From: Mikania micrantha
Taxonomy: Eukaryota; Streptophyta; Magnoliopsida; Asterales; Asteraceae
DNA: 64,000 bases
NCBI GenBank assembly: GCA_009363875.1
Contig: CM018689.1
Location: 53,383,741 to 53,447,740, forward strand
Direction of reading: 5' to 3'
How positions within the stretch are numbered: position 1 is the stretch's first letter; each line of letters begins with the position of its first letter. The translations under genes and the position numbers were made by a program. Shown in pieces: positions 11,514 to 21,722 of the stretch. The notes below the pieces were generated by a model, which saw only the letters and a program-made list of their open reading frames with translations, had not been told where the DNA came from and made no database searches.

Positions 11514-11771
11514 TTAGTGAATAGATGGCGATTCAGCAAAGCGAAACCCACCGCCAGATGATGGGCCTCCTGGTACTTGCCTAGTAGGGTCCGCACCTAA
11601 CGCCTTTCTCTTGTAATACTCAAGATCAGACACTTTCATCCCTAGCTTGCGTAATAAAAGCTGGCTTGAACTGTCATTCTGTATGGCCTGATTGGCATTG
11701 GAGGTGACACAAAAAACAAAAAAGATTAAGAAAATGAGTAGCCATGCTTTTGATCTGATGGTATTTTCCAT
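11514..11771 (-). CDS. CLE-like secreted peptide precursor, copy 2 (divergent motif)
   Basis: Intronless 85-residue precursor, clear paralogue of copy 1: the signal peptide (core LLIFLIFFVFCV) and the middle LLRKLGMKVSDLEYYKR are almost identical. The C-terminal motif at residues 64-77 is RQVPGGPSSGGGFR, keeping RxVPGGP but lacking the histidines that end most CLE peptides; the tail FAESPSIH resembles that of copy 3 (FAESPLAN). The TATA box is at about 11844-11853, with TGCATGCA downstream of it, as at copy 1. The frame is open throughout and the substitutions are concentrated in and after the motif, so the gene may be functional with an altered ligand or be losing its ligand function. Confidence that it is expressed rests only on the intact frame and promoter. 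Confidence 0.75.
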   Translation of the reverse strand: MENTIRSKAWLLIFLIFFVFCVTSNANQAIQNDSSSQLLLRKLGMKVSDLEYYKRKALGADPTRQVPGGPSSGGGFRFAESPSIH

Positions 11772-11855
11772 TAGGTTTGAGGTTGTTCAAGGTTGTTTCT
11801 TATTTTGAGGAGGCAATTGTAGAGATTGCATGCATCTACATCCTATTTATAAAAA
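11772..11855 (-). promoter_or_regulatory. Core promoter of CLE copy 2
   Basis: Minus-strand TTTATAAATA at about 11844-11853, then a TGCATGCA word near 11828-11835, then the ATG at 11771. Same spacing as copy 1. Confidence 0.55.
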
Positions 11856-12074
11856 GTTAGGAGTGATTAAATTATATCATGTTATACTAAATTATATCGT
11901 ATCATGTTATATCGTATCGTATTTAATTATATCATATCATATTATGTCATATTATATAATATGTTACAAAAATAATTATTGTAGAAAGTAGAACTAACAC
12001 ACTAAACATTTGAAGCCACCAAAATGATGTAACTTTGGATCCCAAGTGTGTGTACATAGCATGCATGCATGTAT

Positions 12075-12520
12075 ATAATATTTATGTTTACTTTGAAATA
12101 TATCAATGTAATGTTATACATTTTTCCAAAAATGTATCGTGGTATATAACATTATTTTTATTTTTAAGAATATATGTATTGTGTTAGTACATAACACTTA
12201 GTATTATATATACGTAACACCATGCAAATAGAAAACAAAAGTAACTATTGTTACGTATACATAACGCAATATATAGAATGATTTTTAGGTAAATTTGTAA
12301 TATTATATAAATTTCTTTATAAAATATTAAATTAAAAAAATAATTTATAGATTGTAATATTAACTGAGAGGAATTTGTTGTGTTTTTTACAAAAAAGAAA
12401 ATTCTCTATGATTTTTCCTATATATATGTACATACACACAATCATAAATTATAAATGAATATTTTTGTTTTTTTAACAATAACAGTCGATTGGCTGACAC
12501 GTTTATAAAGAAAAGCTCGT
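12075..12520. repeat. Upstream block X2 of the CLE duplication unit
   Basis: Matches X1 (8915-9240) and, over a longer span, X3 (16020-16450), including ATATATATGTACATACACAC and GCTGACACGT. Confidence 0.75.
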
Positions 12521-12589
12521 AGATCAACCACATGACTCATGACCCGAACCATCACTCAAGCAATGATGCGAACCATGACTCGACCCATG

Positions 12590-13120
12590 ATTTGGTTTAG
12601 CCAAGATTCACATTTAAGATACGTGACATTATTAACTTAACTTAATTACCTTGCCTTTAGGCATATACTTTGTAATGTGAACTTTATCTCCGATTATAAC
12701 TACAAAAATCTTAAATTTTGTTGTTACTGTTGTTGACGCTATTGTTGTTGTTATTATTGTTATGTTTATTACTGTGTTTTATTTTAATTAAAGTTTTTAT
12801 ATTAATTAAAGGTTGTTTAGCTGCTAAAGATGAAGTGGCAACACCAAACGATGTGTGACATGAAGCAAAAGAATCGTGTAGCTGCTAATGTGGTTATTGA
12901 CCATATTTTTTGTCAAATTATTTTTCACTTTCGATGTTTAGCATTGTTAGCAAGTGTAGACTATCCTCCATAAGCTCACATGTCTCATCCCTCATTCTTG
13001 CTTAGGATTTATGGTTTGTAATAAAATCACTTGAATTGAAACATAGTCAAGTCGATAGTTTGAGATAAAACAAGGCAACGTACGTCTAGCTTGTAAGCCT
13101 TGTTATGAGACTAACCTTAC
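12590..13120. repeat. Downstream block Y2 of the CLE duplication unit, left part
   Basis: Copy of Y1 (10490-11000) interrupted at 13120 by the hAT element; it resumes at 15618. The interruption point carries the 8-bp duplication AACCTTAC. Confidence 0.75.
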
Positions 13121-13627
13121 CAATGGCGGAGCTTGAAAATTATATCTAGGGGGCCGAAAGACATGGGGCAAAAATTTTATCCTTATCGCTATGATTCAGG
13201 TTAAAAATTACTGGTCGACACATGATAGTTCGGGTCGGGTCAAACTATTTAAAACTTAAAACACCAAATATTTTTGTTTCGCTCAAAAAAATATATATTC
13301 TTGTATCAAACAAGACATTAGATGTTTAAGACAAAAAGATGACTACCTGAAAGAAAAATCACAATTTATCGCGACGACCTTTAAGCGCTCTGAACTCATT
13401 GATTATACACTCTGAATCAAACTTCTCAGCAATTTCCTTTTCTCAACAATTCTTTTTTGCGAAGACGATTCTTGAAATAGGTAATGCTCAATAGTTAAGG
13501 CTCATTTTAATTTTTAAAGCTCAAAACAAGTTTTAAACTCAAGATCGACTAATGAATAAGATAACAACCGACACTGTGAACCCTTAAAAGTAATGTCAAA
13601 ACTTACAATATTAGTTCAACTTTATTA

Positions 13628-15450
13628 GACTGACCACAATGGTCGTCCCGCCCGGCCAGCGGGCATCCTCCCCGCGGCGGCGTCGCACGGGAACACCGCC
13701 CCCCTTGATCGCGGCCCCCGTTGAAAAGCCTCCAACGGCTCCCGCTCCCCGTCGTGCATGGTGCAAGGTGATTGGCGCAAAAATCTAGTCGTTGGTTAAC
13801 GACAATTTTGTAAAGAAAAACAAATTTTTAAAACTAAATAAATACTCAACCATTTTACCCAAAAAACCACCCAAATCTCTTCATCTTTCATCTTTCACTC
13901 TATATTTGTTATAAAAAAATTACAAACATGAATCCAAGGCCTAACAATCCCAATCCCGAATTCAACCCGTTCTCATACGATTCTGAATCGCTTAGAAATT
14001 TATTGGTTCAACTACAACAAAACCCGAACATCCAACACTTTCAACAACATCCACCAAACTTCCAACCACCTTCAAACTTTCAACCTGGTTTTGCTCCCTA
14101 CTCCCAACCTCGGTTCGAATCTGATTTTGTGTCACCGAGTCAACCTGATAACGAGGTCGTACCGGAGACACAAGACACTCAAAAACGCAAAAAGGGTAAG
14201 AAAAACAAACAGCCGGCCGGAACAGGGCCGAGTAGTGGTCCAGTGGCACCGAAGCAATGGACTCACGATGAAGAAATCGCTCTCGGAAGATGCTACATGG
14301 ACGAATCCGAGAACAAAACCAAAGGTACAAAGTTTTTTACTTAGTTTTGTTATATATTATTTTAAAGGGTATAATTTTTTTTACTTACTTTTGGTTAATT
14401 TTTTTTGTAGGTAATTCGCAAAAACGCGAAAATTTTTGGAAAAAAGTAACCGTTACTTGGCACAATGTGATGGGATTCGATGCCGAATACCGCACATATC
14501 ATCAATTAAATTCAAAGTGGAAGGATATGTGCACCAAGTTAACACAGTTTAGTGGTATCTATAGCAACTGCGCCAACAACCGAAAAAGCGGGATGAGCGT
14601 CGAGAACGTGTTGAAATGGGCCGAAAAGGAATACCAACTAAAGAGTAACGGCCAAACGTTTAACCACTACCACGTTTGGGTGGCGATAAAAGACTCGCCA
14701 AAATTCCGTGTTTTTTGCCAAGAAGGTCACGAGGTCCAAGGTTCTTCAAAAAGAACCAAAAACTCCGAATCGAACGAGTATTCGCCAGGGGGTTCGACCG
14801 CACATACAAATTACGCGGTTAACCTCGAGGATGACGAAGAAGAAGCCGAGTTCGACACCCCACCGAAACCGGTTAGACCGACGGGTCAAGATACAACAAA
14901 ACGGGCTTTCTCTTCGAGTCGTCAAACCGGCTCCTCTAACCCGACAACAACCGATCTCGCTGATTAACTCTAAGCTTTCACAACTTTTCAAAAACAAAAA
15001 CACGAAGATAGGAAAAAAATTCACGAAGAGAAAACTCTCCGAGCCGACCTCAGAGCAATGGAGTCTTTGCCTCCCGACATGCTCGACGATGAAGATCGTG
15101 AAATAATGATAAAATTGAAAAAGAAACTCTTTGATAAATATCGTTAAATTTTATTTGAATTGTTAGTTTTTTTTCTATGGTTTTTTTATTTAAATTTGCA
15201 ATGTTACTTTTATTTTATTTGTATTTTTATTTGAATGGTTTAACTAAATCCTAAGGTTTTTATTTTTAGTTTGCAACAAAAAAATTAAATAAATCAACTA
15301 AATTTAAATAATGGTGATGATGTGGAATAGTGGGGAAGAGTTTTCAGTGGGGTGAGCATTGTGAGTGTTAAAAGTTTTCAGTGGGGTGATGACGTGGCAG
15401 GAAATTTCAGTAGGGAAGCGTTTTCAGTGGGGTGACCGCTGTGGATAGTC
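13628..15450 (+). mobile_element. PIF/Harbinger element with TTA TSD, ORF1 only
   Basis: Flanked by TTA at 13625-13627 and 15451-15453. Terminal inverted repeats GACTGACCACAATGGTC and GACTATCCACAGCGGTC match at most positions. 1,823 bases, nested within the hAT element. It holds a Myb/SANT-like ORF1 but no DDE transposase, so it would need a transposase from elsewhere to move. Confidence 0.85.
13928..15147 (+). pseudogene. Harbinger ORF1 (Myb/SANT-like, NAM-associated), broken by stops
   Basis: Two exons: 13928-14324, then 14411 onward (donor GTACAA, acceptor TTGTAG, phase G|GT). Asn/Pro/Gln-rich head, a Myb/SANT-like trihelix region starting WTHDEEIALGRCYMDES and continuing over KRENFWKKVTVTWH and YHQLNSKWKDMC, then FRVFCQEGHEV and a charged tail. 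This protein type is the DNA-binding partner of Harbinger transposases, and its plant copies are often mislabelled as GST T3-like or NAM-associated proteins. The frame hits TAA at 14965 and again at 14971; beyond them the same frame still encodes the family tail (RADLRAMESLPPDMLDDED) up to TAA at 15145, so two nonsense codons have cut off the conserved C-terminus. Confidence 0.8.
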
Positions 15451-15617
15451 TTATTTTTTAAAATCCAAGGGGGCCCAAGGAATTTTATGAAGAAAAACCG
15501 AAGGGCCGAGCTCAATACCTATAAAATTTTTCGACCAAAAAAGAATATGTCGAGACTTTTAACCAGAAAAACGGCAGGGGCCGGGGCACCTCCGGACCCT
15601 TAAAACCTCCGCCACTA

Positions 15618-15759
15618 AACCTTACAAACAATTAGACAAACTTTGTCTTTATCGAGACTAATTTTGTCAAGTATTTAGATTAAGCCTGGCCACGTAAGAT
15701 ACGATTGTAACATTTTTCTGTCATTGACAGATTTACTTTTTTTTTTATAATTTAAAAAA

Positions 15760-15805
<46 letters not shown>

Positions 15806-16450
15806 GGTTTTTTGTTTGAAGTTAGATTATTTTTATGCCAAGCTTATCTAGCTTGTACCCATGGGCTTAAATCTACATTTACTTAAAAATTTAATAATAA
15901 ATAGATCTACTCTAATTCTACTATCAAAGTATTTCAAAATAGTTTAATTATTTTTATATTTGAACTTGTAATGCTTATGGGCTAATATCAAATTACTAAA
16001 TCAACCACAAATTTTACGCAATGTTTATGTTTAATTTTAAGGATATCAAAATGTATTGTGTACACAACATTATTTTTATTTTTATTTTTATTTTCAAGAA
16101 TATATGTATTGTGTTAGTATATAACACATAGTGCTATATATACGTAACACTGTGCAGACAAAAAACAATAGTAATTATTGTTAACTATGCGTAATGCAAT
16201 ATATAAAATGATTTTTTGGTAAATTTTTAATATTACATAAATTTCTTTAGAAAATAATTTATAGATTATATTATTAATTGGGACTAATTTGTTGTGTTTT
16301 TCAATAAAAAAAATAAGAGTTCTCGAATGATTTTTCTTATATATATGTACATACACACGATCATAAATTATATATGAATATTTTCATTTTTTTAACGATA
16401 AAAGGCGATTGACTGACACGTTCTTAAAAAGAGAAGCTCGTATATCAATC
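15618..16450. repeat. CLE duplication unit that has lost its gene (Y2 end plus X3)
   Basis: 15618-15730 is the end of block Y2; 16020-16450 is block X3, an upstream block. In the intact unit these are separated by Z and a CLE gene, but here only a TA run and about 220 bases of unrelated AT-rich DNA (15803-16020) lie between. No remnant of signal peptide or CLE motif was found in either strand of that gap. Confidence 0.65.
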
Positions 16451-17267
16451 ACATCATTTATATGTCACTAATTCAGGAGAAAACATATCAATAAAATATT
16501 AATTGTTCATACTGAAGCAATATTACTTACAAAGAGAATCGAACTCAATATTTCCATAAAAAAATTCAAAATGATATTGATTGACTAGAAGCCTTTTAGT
16601 GAAAATTTACATAACCTATATTCATAACTACATCAATATAATTCCACGCATAGGTTACTAAATTCTTGAATTTATGCTATAATTAATTTTTATACATTTT
16701 TGAGATTCAAAAGAATAGTTAATTACATCCACAACCTAAATGGTTTGCGCATAATGCGATTTGGTCGAAGGCGTCAAAATTACACCTTTATGTAGAGTTT
16801 AGTATGCATGAATGAATTATATTGTAATGAAAAGAAACATGACCCGACCCACGTCTAAAACACTGTTTAGATTAGTTGTTGTCTCAACAAAATTTAGTCT
16901 TTAGTTTTATGAATAAAAATATATACATTTTTATAACAAAACATTGAAGAACACATGTTAATTAATTAAGGGGTAAATCGATGTTAAGTTTTGAAACTTT
17001 AATAAAAAATTAGAGTAAATTGCGAAGATGGTACATGTACAGGTTACTAATATGTAACTCTTTGTCTTTAGGTTTCATATATAAATTATCTATATGATCT
17101 TAAATCTTTAAACATTCATAACATATATAGTCTTTAGGTTACCAAATTACATTCACATGCTTGATCAGATTACTCACCTAAGAACTTTATGTGTTAAAAA
17201 TGTTTAAAGTTTGTAATCATATAAGTTACTTATAAAACATAAATATCAAGAGTGAAATATAGTAAAA
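16451..17267. other. Gene-free AT-rich spacer
   Basis: No exon, element end or notable repeat recognised. Confidence 0.35.
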
Positions 17268-17402
17268 CACAAGGAATATATCATCGATTTACTCTAAAAA
17301 CTAAACGAGATTTAAACACGCTTTCCTAACTAGTATATATCCTAGAATAAGTTACACTTATTTAATAAGGGATGGATATAATATTAGTAAAATTTCAACA
17401 TG
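17268..17402. repeat. Block Z2 of the CLE duplication unit
   Basis: Copy of Z1 (11186-11330), placed downstream of CLE copy 3 as Z1 is of copy 2. Confidence 0.7.
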
Positions 17403-17655
17403 ATCAATAACATAAATTTTCATTATTTGAAAAGAGTTTAACGCTTTTAAATAGCTGAACAAACTTCAAAACTTGCACCAAAGTGACATACAAACGGAAA
17501 CTTGATCTCTTTAACCAGAGGCAAACATAGATTCCCAAATCAAAACCACACCAAACAAAATAGTAAATATACATAAACCTTGCATGAAATCTTTATTAAA
17601 TGAAATCATCAAACTTGAACCAAATACCACGCGTGTTTGGTCACGATCGATAGGG

Positions 17656-17907
17656 CTAGTTAGCCAATGGAGATTCAGCAAAATGATGTTGACCGTCTGG
17701 GCCTCCTGGTGCAACCCTAGCAGGGTCTGCACCAAGCGACCTTCTTTTGTAATATTCAAGATCAGACACTTTCAACCCTAGCTTGCGTAATAATAGTTGG
17801 CTTGAATAGTCATTGTGCATGACCTCATTGGCATTGGACGTGATGCAAAATACAAAGAAGATTATTGAAATTAGTAGCAACCCTTTTGATCTGATGCTAT
17901 TTGCCAT
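17656..17907 (-). CDS. CLE-like secreted peptide precursor, copy 3 (12-residue motif kept)
   Basis: Intronless 83-residue precursor. Signal peptide (core LLLISIIFFVFC), the array-specific middle LLLRKLGLKVSDLEYYKRR, and a full 12-residue CLE-type motif RVAPGGPDGQHH at residues 64-75, followed by a short tail FAESPLAN. Compared with canonical RLxPGGPDPxHH, proline 9 is glycine. This is the copy nearest the ancestral CLE form and shows that copies 1 and 2, which share its precursor body, are CLE derivatives. A TATATATA box lies about 70 bases before the ATG (near 17976-17984) with TGCATGCA overlapping it at about 17969-17976. Likely an apoplastic peptide hormone; its receptor is unknown. Confidence 0.85.
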   Translation of the reverse strand: MANSIRSKGLLLISIIFFVFCITSNANEVMHNDYSSQLLLRKLGLKVSDLEYYKRRSLGADPARVAPGGPDGQHHFAESPLAN

Positions 17908-18006
17908 TTATGTTTGATATATCTTCTTCTTGGTTCTTTCTTGTTTTGGATATTATGATAGTAGATATTGCATGCATATATATAGTACTTGTAGAAAGTT
18001 GACAAT

Positions 18007-18037
<31 letters not shown>

Positions 18038-18060
18038 TATAGAGAGAGAGAGAGATGGTG
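17908..18060 (-). promoter_or_regulatory. Promoter region of CLE copy 3, with TA/GA microsatellite
   Basis: Contains the TATA-like box, a TGCATGCA word and, further upstream at about 18008-18054, a TA run followed by a GA run. No similarity to X blocks was seen beyond this point. Confidence 0.5.
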
Positions 18061-18837
18061 CCATGTTATTTTAGAATCTATGGAATTTTTTGAGTCATCA
18101 TACATAATATCTGAGTGAACACAATGTGGATAAGCTAAAATTTTGTTTAACATCTTTTAGAACTGTTGGGATTCCTTTGCAAACGAAGTTCCTTTTAATA
18201 TAATCCTACAAATAATGTATCACATCTACCAACAGTGCCAGAACTTTAACATTTTGAAATGAGAATGAAAATTTATGAGACGTATAGTACATGTTAATTT
18301 TTTAAGCAAGAGGACAAAACTACCTGTTCTAACTAAAGATAACATCTGGTCAAAAAATTAGCATCATGGATGGAAGAAGAAGGAGACGTCGTAAGTGTTT
18401 TTTATTGATTTATAAAAAAATAAAGGATGATGTAAGTGTTTTTTATTGATTTATAAAAAAAATCGGTCAAACACATGGCCGGTCAAATAGGCTTGTGTCA
18501 CGTCACATCGGTTGTCATGCCCTAGTCACACCAAGGATGTAATGGTGGATGGGCTGGAAATTGAAATTTTAGTAATAAGTTTAATATTTTTATTATATGT
18601 TAATTTAAAACAATAAAAATAATTTTTGTACCCTTTGGAACATGAGACCTCGGTCTCATGCCCCTAAAGACGACCCTAATCATGATCGTGTGGCTTAGAC
18701 AATTCATTGACTTAATTTATGTCAAATCTCCAAGCAACTTTGAGGAACCCACAAACATGTCATGTGGGGTGGCTATTAGTGTTGAGGGTTCCGGTTATTT
18801 TTAATCTAAAAAATTTTAATCAAACAAACCAAACTTA
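18061..18837. other. Gene-free spacer
   Basis: AT-rich. A TGTAAGTGTTTTTTATTGATTTATAAAAAAA phrase is repeated twice in tandem near 18391-18460. No exon seen. Confidence 0.4.
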
Positions 18838-19059
18838 GACTATACGGTGTGTCAAGTGAACGGGGCGTGGGTTGGGCGTGGCCACAGCCACGCTTCTCCA
18901 CCGAAGACCATTAATTTTTTCGGCCAACTGGAGAGCTCCAACGGGGCGTGGATGAGTTGAGTGGCATTTCCACCAAAAGTGGTTGAGTGGGTGGTTGTGG
19001 TGGATACCTACGTGGCGCCTAGGTGGAGTGGTTCCAACCATATAGCATACCTCACGGTC
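18838..19059. mobile_element. Harbinger-type MITE, 222 bp, TTA TSD
   Basis: Flanked by TTA at 18835-18837 and 19060-19062. Ends GACTATACGGTGTGTC and, inverted, GACCGTGAGGTATGC. GC-rich, non-coding. Same family as 50399-51100. Confidence 0.8.
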
Positions 19060-19062
19060 TTA

Positions 19063-20051
19063 TTCGTAGGTTGTAAACTATCCGAACAAACATAAAAAAG
19101 ATATTATTTGTATTCGTTTGTTTAATATTAAACTTATTTAATTTACGGACGAATAATTTACATTAGTTATATGAAAATTGTTGTTTTTGTTCATTTATAA
19201 AGAAATTGAATTCGTTAATAAATGGTTCATGAACACAAACAAACATATATTATTTAAAAAATAAATGTCAACATTCTTAATTAATCTTATATATTAGACA
19301 TAATTGTTCTATATATTAAGAAAGTTTAACACGTTATAAAAAATGACAAATATAATTATCTTAAAACAAAACATAAAGTTCAAATAATAATCGTAATTGA
19401 AATCAATTTATAACAATGTTTTAAATATTTAAGTTCTATATATTTAAGTTTTAAATTATTATGTTTTTAACAAGAAATATATAAAATTTTAATGTATATA
19501 TATTCATAATAATTTAAGATAAACGAACATATTATTGAACATTTATAAACATAATGAACAATAATTACTTATGTTCATATTTATTTATTTAACTAAAATG
19601 AAAAAAAAAAAGTTGTTGATATTTGTTTATTTGTTAAACAAACAAAGGTAAACGGATTTCTCATAGAACAATTCACAAACAGTTAGTTAAAAGTTTGGTT
19701 CTTTATAGCTCAAATCTCATTCCACAATCCCTAAATCCATTCTTTGATCATATTTAATAAAAATTTAATGCTTCCATATCTTTGAAATCTTCATTCATCA
19801 GCAAACAATTTCTTGTAGAATAAGCACAACTTGATCCCTTAAATTATACTCAAAACTAATAATTGTCAAAGGATATCCAAAACCTAATCTTGAGTATAAT
19901 ATATAATATACACATGCTGGAGTGTATGTATATATAATATGACCTTGTTGGTCCATATATACGACTTTCATGTCAGCTTTGATCGTCAGTTTCCACTTCG
20001 CAATGGTCAATAGTACGTGTTTATATATATAATCATATCGTTATAGCAATA

Positions 20052-20086
<35 letters not shown>

Positions 20087-21552
20087 TAATTAAAATAATA
20101 AATAAAAAATAAATATTATTTGGTGATTTAAATTTTTATTTTTTTGTAAAAAATTGTAGAGGCAATTACATTCAAATTATTTTTAACCATGTAAATAAAT
20201 TGTATATCAGGTGTAGGCATGCATATGCATGTATCATAACTTTTCATTTTCATTACAATTACTTGGCTACAACTGTTAAAGTAAATTACGTTTTTGGCAT
20301 TAGTTGTACGTTTAAATGTTTTAATTATATCAATCTAAAAAAGAATATTTTATCAATACAGTCCATGTGGTTTAACAGTTATGGCTTATAGCCAGAGTTA
20401 CTGTTAAGGGTCAAAACAATTAGAATAGTTATGTTTAAGGGCTAAAACCGTTATTTGTTTAAACCGTTATCAATGCAGTCTCGATCCGACCAGTGAACCG
20501 GCTCAACCGGCCGGTTCCCTTGAGGGCACATGTTTTTGGACTGGTTGACCTCCCGGTTCCCAGTCCGACCGGTCCGGTTCTGGACAACACTGGCGCAAAC
20601 ATGTATTTAATTTCTCGCTTAAGTATCGTTGTTTACATAATAAAATTTATAAATTGTTAGTATTTACATGTTTGAAAAGAAGTCGAGTAAACAATTAACT
20701 TTATAAAAGTCAATAATAGTTTTTAACAAGTAGCTCATCTATGCCAAATATTTAATTTAAACACTAATAACAAAAATCTAAGTTAATTCCAGAATTTACA
20801 ATCTGAGTGCTTCTGTACCAGATGATATTCTACGTCGTTTTTGGCTTTCGATTCGAATATTATGGTAAGTTGATAGAGATCTTGTTGATAAATTATTTTA
20901 CTAAAGTAATTTTTTTTTTGGTTTGTATTATAAAAAATAACATAGTGATAATCAAATTTGTTTACATTATTACATATATGATTTTTTTTTTTATTATTTT
21001 AAGGGGTCTATTTTAACATGGAATAGGTACCTTTCTCAATGGAAAGACCCTCTCGAAGACATCCAAATACATTTTTGGAATTTAGGAGTCTTCTATAAGG
21101 TTTTTAGAACCGGATCGGAAACCGGAGGGTCTGTCGACTCAAAATAGGCATGTGAACCGGATTCAAACTAACTGGCCAGTTGAGCCAGTTCACCGGTCGG
21201 ATCAGGAACCGGTTTACTTGTCGGAACGGATTTCATTTTTTTAACTAAAATCCAAATAATGAAACATTAAAACCAAATTCTATATTTTTTAAACATGATT
21301 ATGTTTGTTTAAACATTAATTATGTTTGTTTAAATGTGTGTATAATTGTATATTTTTTTTTGGAATATATTATATATTTGTTATGTTATTCGGTTCTTAA
21401 ATTCGGTCCAACTGGTCCAACCAATAGCCAGTAAAACGTCTGATCTGAAAGCATTGATCTTCAACCGCTCGAATTGGAATCTTCATTGCATGAGAAAAAG
21501 CCTTCCGCGCTCACAATATTTCTGATGTTGGTTGAATCAAGCGGTAGTCGTC
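19063..21552. other. Gene-free repeat-rich stretch
   Basis: Contains an (AAT)n run at about 20049-20082, and CCGGTT-rich degenerate repeats at 20455-20595 and 21100-21210 that resemble those near 49680-49790 and 52680-52930. Many TTTGTTCATGAACA-type words at 19080-19680. No exon, RNA gene or complete element recognised. Confidence 0.4.
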
Positions 21553-21558
21553 ACTACT

Positions 21559-21722
21559 CACTAGTACAAAATGGAGTTTTAGACCAAATGAACATGTGGC
21601 TCTGTTCTCACAAAAATTTTGAAACTTTTCCCGATGATATGTTGTCGGGATAGAGTTACCAGTACCGACAAATTTTTTCATCGGGATATTGTTCGGTGCT
21701 ATAGGATCATTTTCTTGTAGTG
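21559..21722. mobile_element. Possible CACTA-like MITE
   Basis: Left end CACTAGTACAAAATGGAG and right end TTTTCTTGTAGTG are typical of CACTA elements (CACTA...TAGTG). No 3-bp target duplication was found, so the left boundary may be wrong. Confidence 0.4.

Larger units (their letters stand above)
13121..15617. mobile_element. hAT element with perfect 8-bp TSD, carrying a nested Harbinger
   Basis: Flanked by AACCTTAC at 13113-13120 and 15618-15625. Ends are CAATGGCGGAG and, inverted, TAGTGGCGGAG, the CAGTGGCGGA-type ends of a plant hAT family also seen at 38114-38280 and 56099-56280. It interrupts block Y2 of the CLE array, so it inserted after that duplication. Its own sequence (about 670 bases outside the nested element) has no transposase and is non-autonomous. 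Confidence 0.85.

Noticed and set aside
13992..14330. Minus-strand open frame of 112 codons
   Set aside because: Antisense shadow of the Harbinger ORF1.
14708..15106. Plus-strand 132-codon frame overlapping ORF1
   Set aside because: Out-of-frame shadow; the conserved tail of ORF1 is in the other frame, behind two stops.
15803..16020. Possible degraded CLE gene in the gene-less unit
   Set aside because: Neither a signal-peptide-like stretch nor a PGGP-coding motif was found on either strand.
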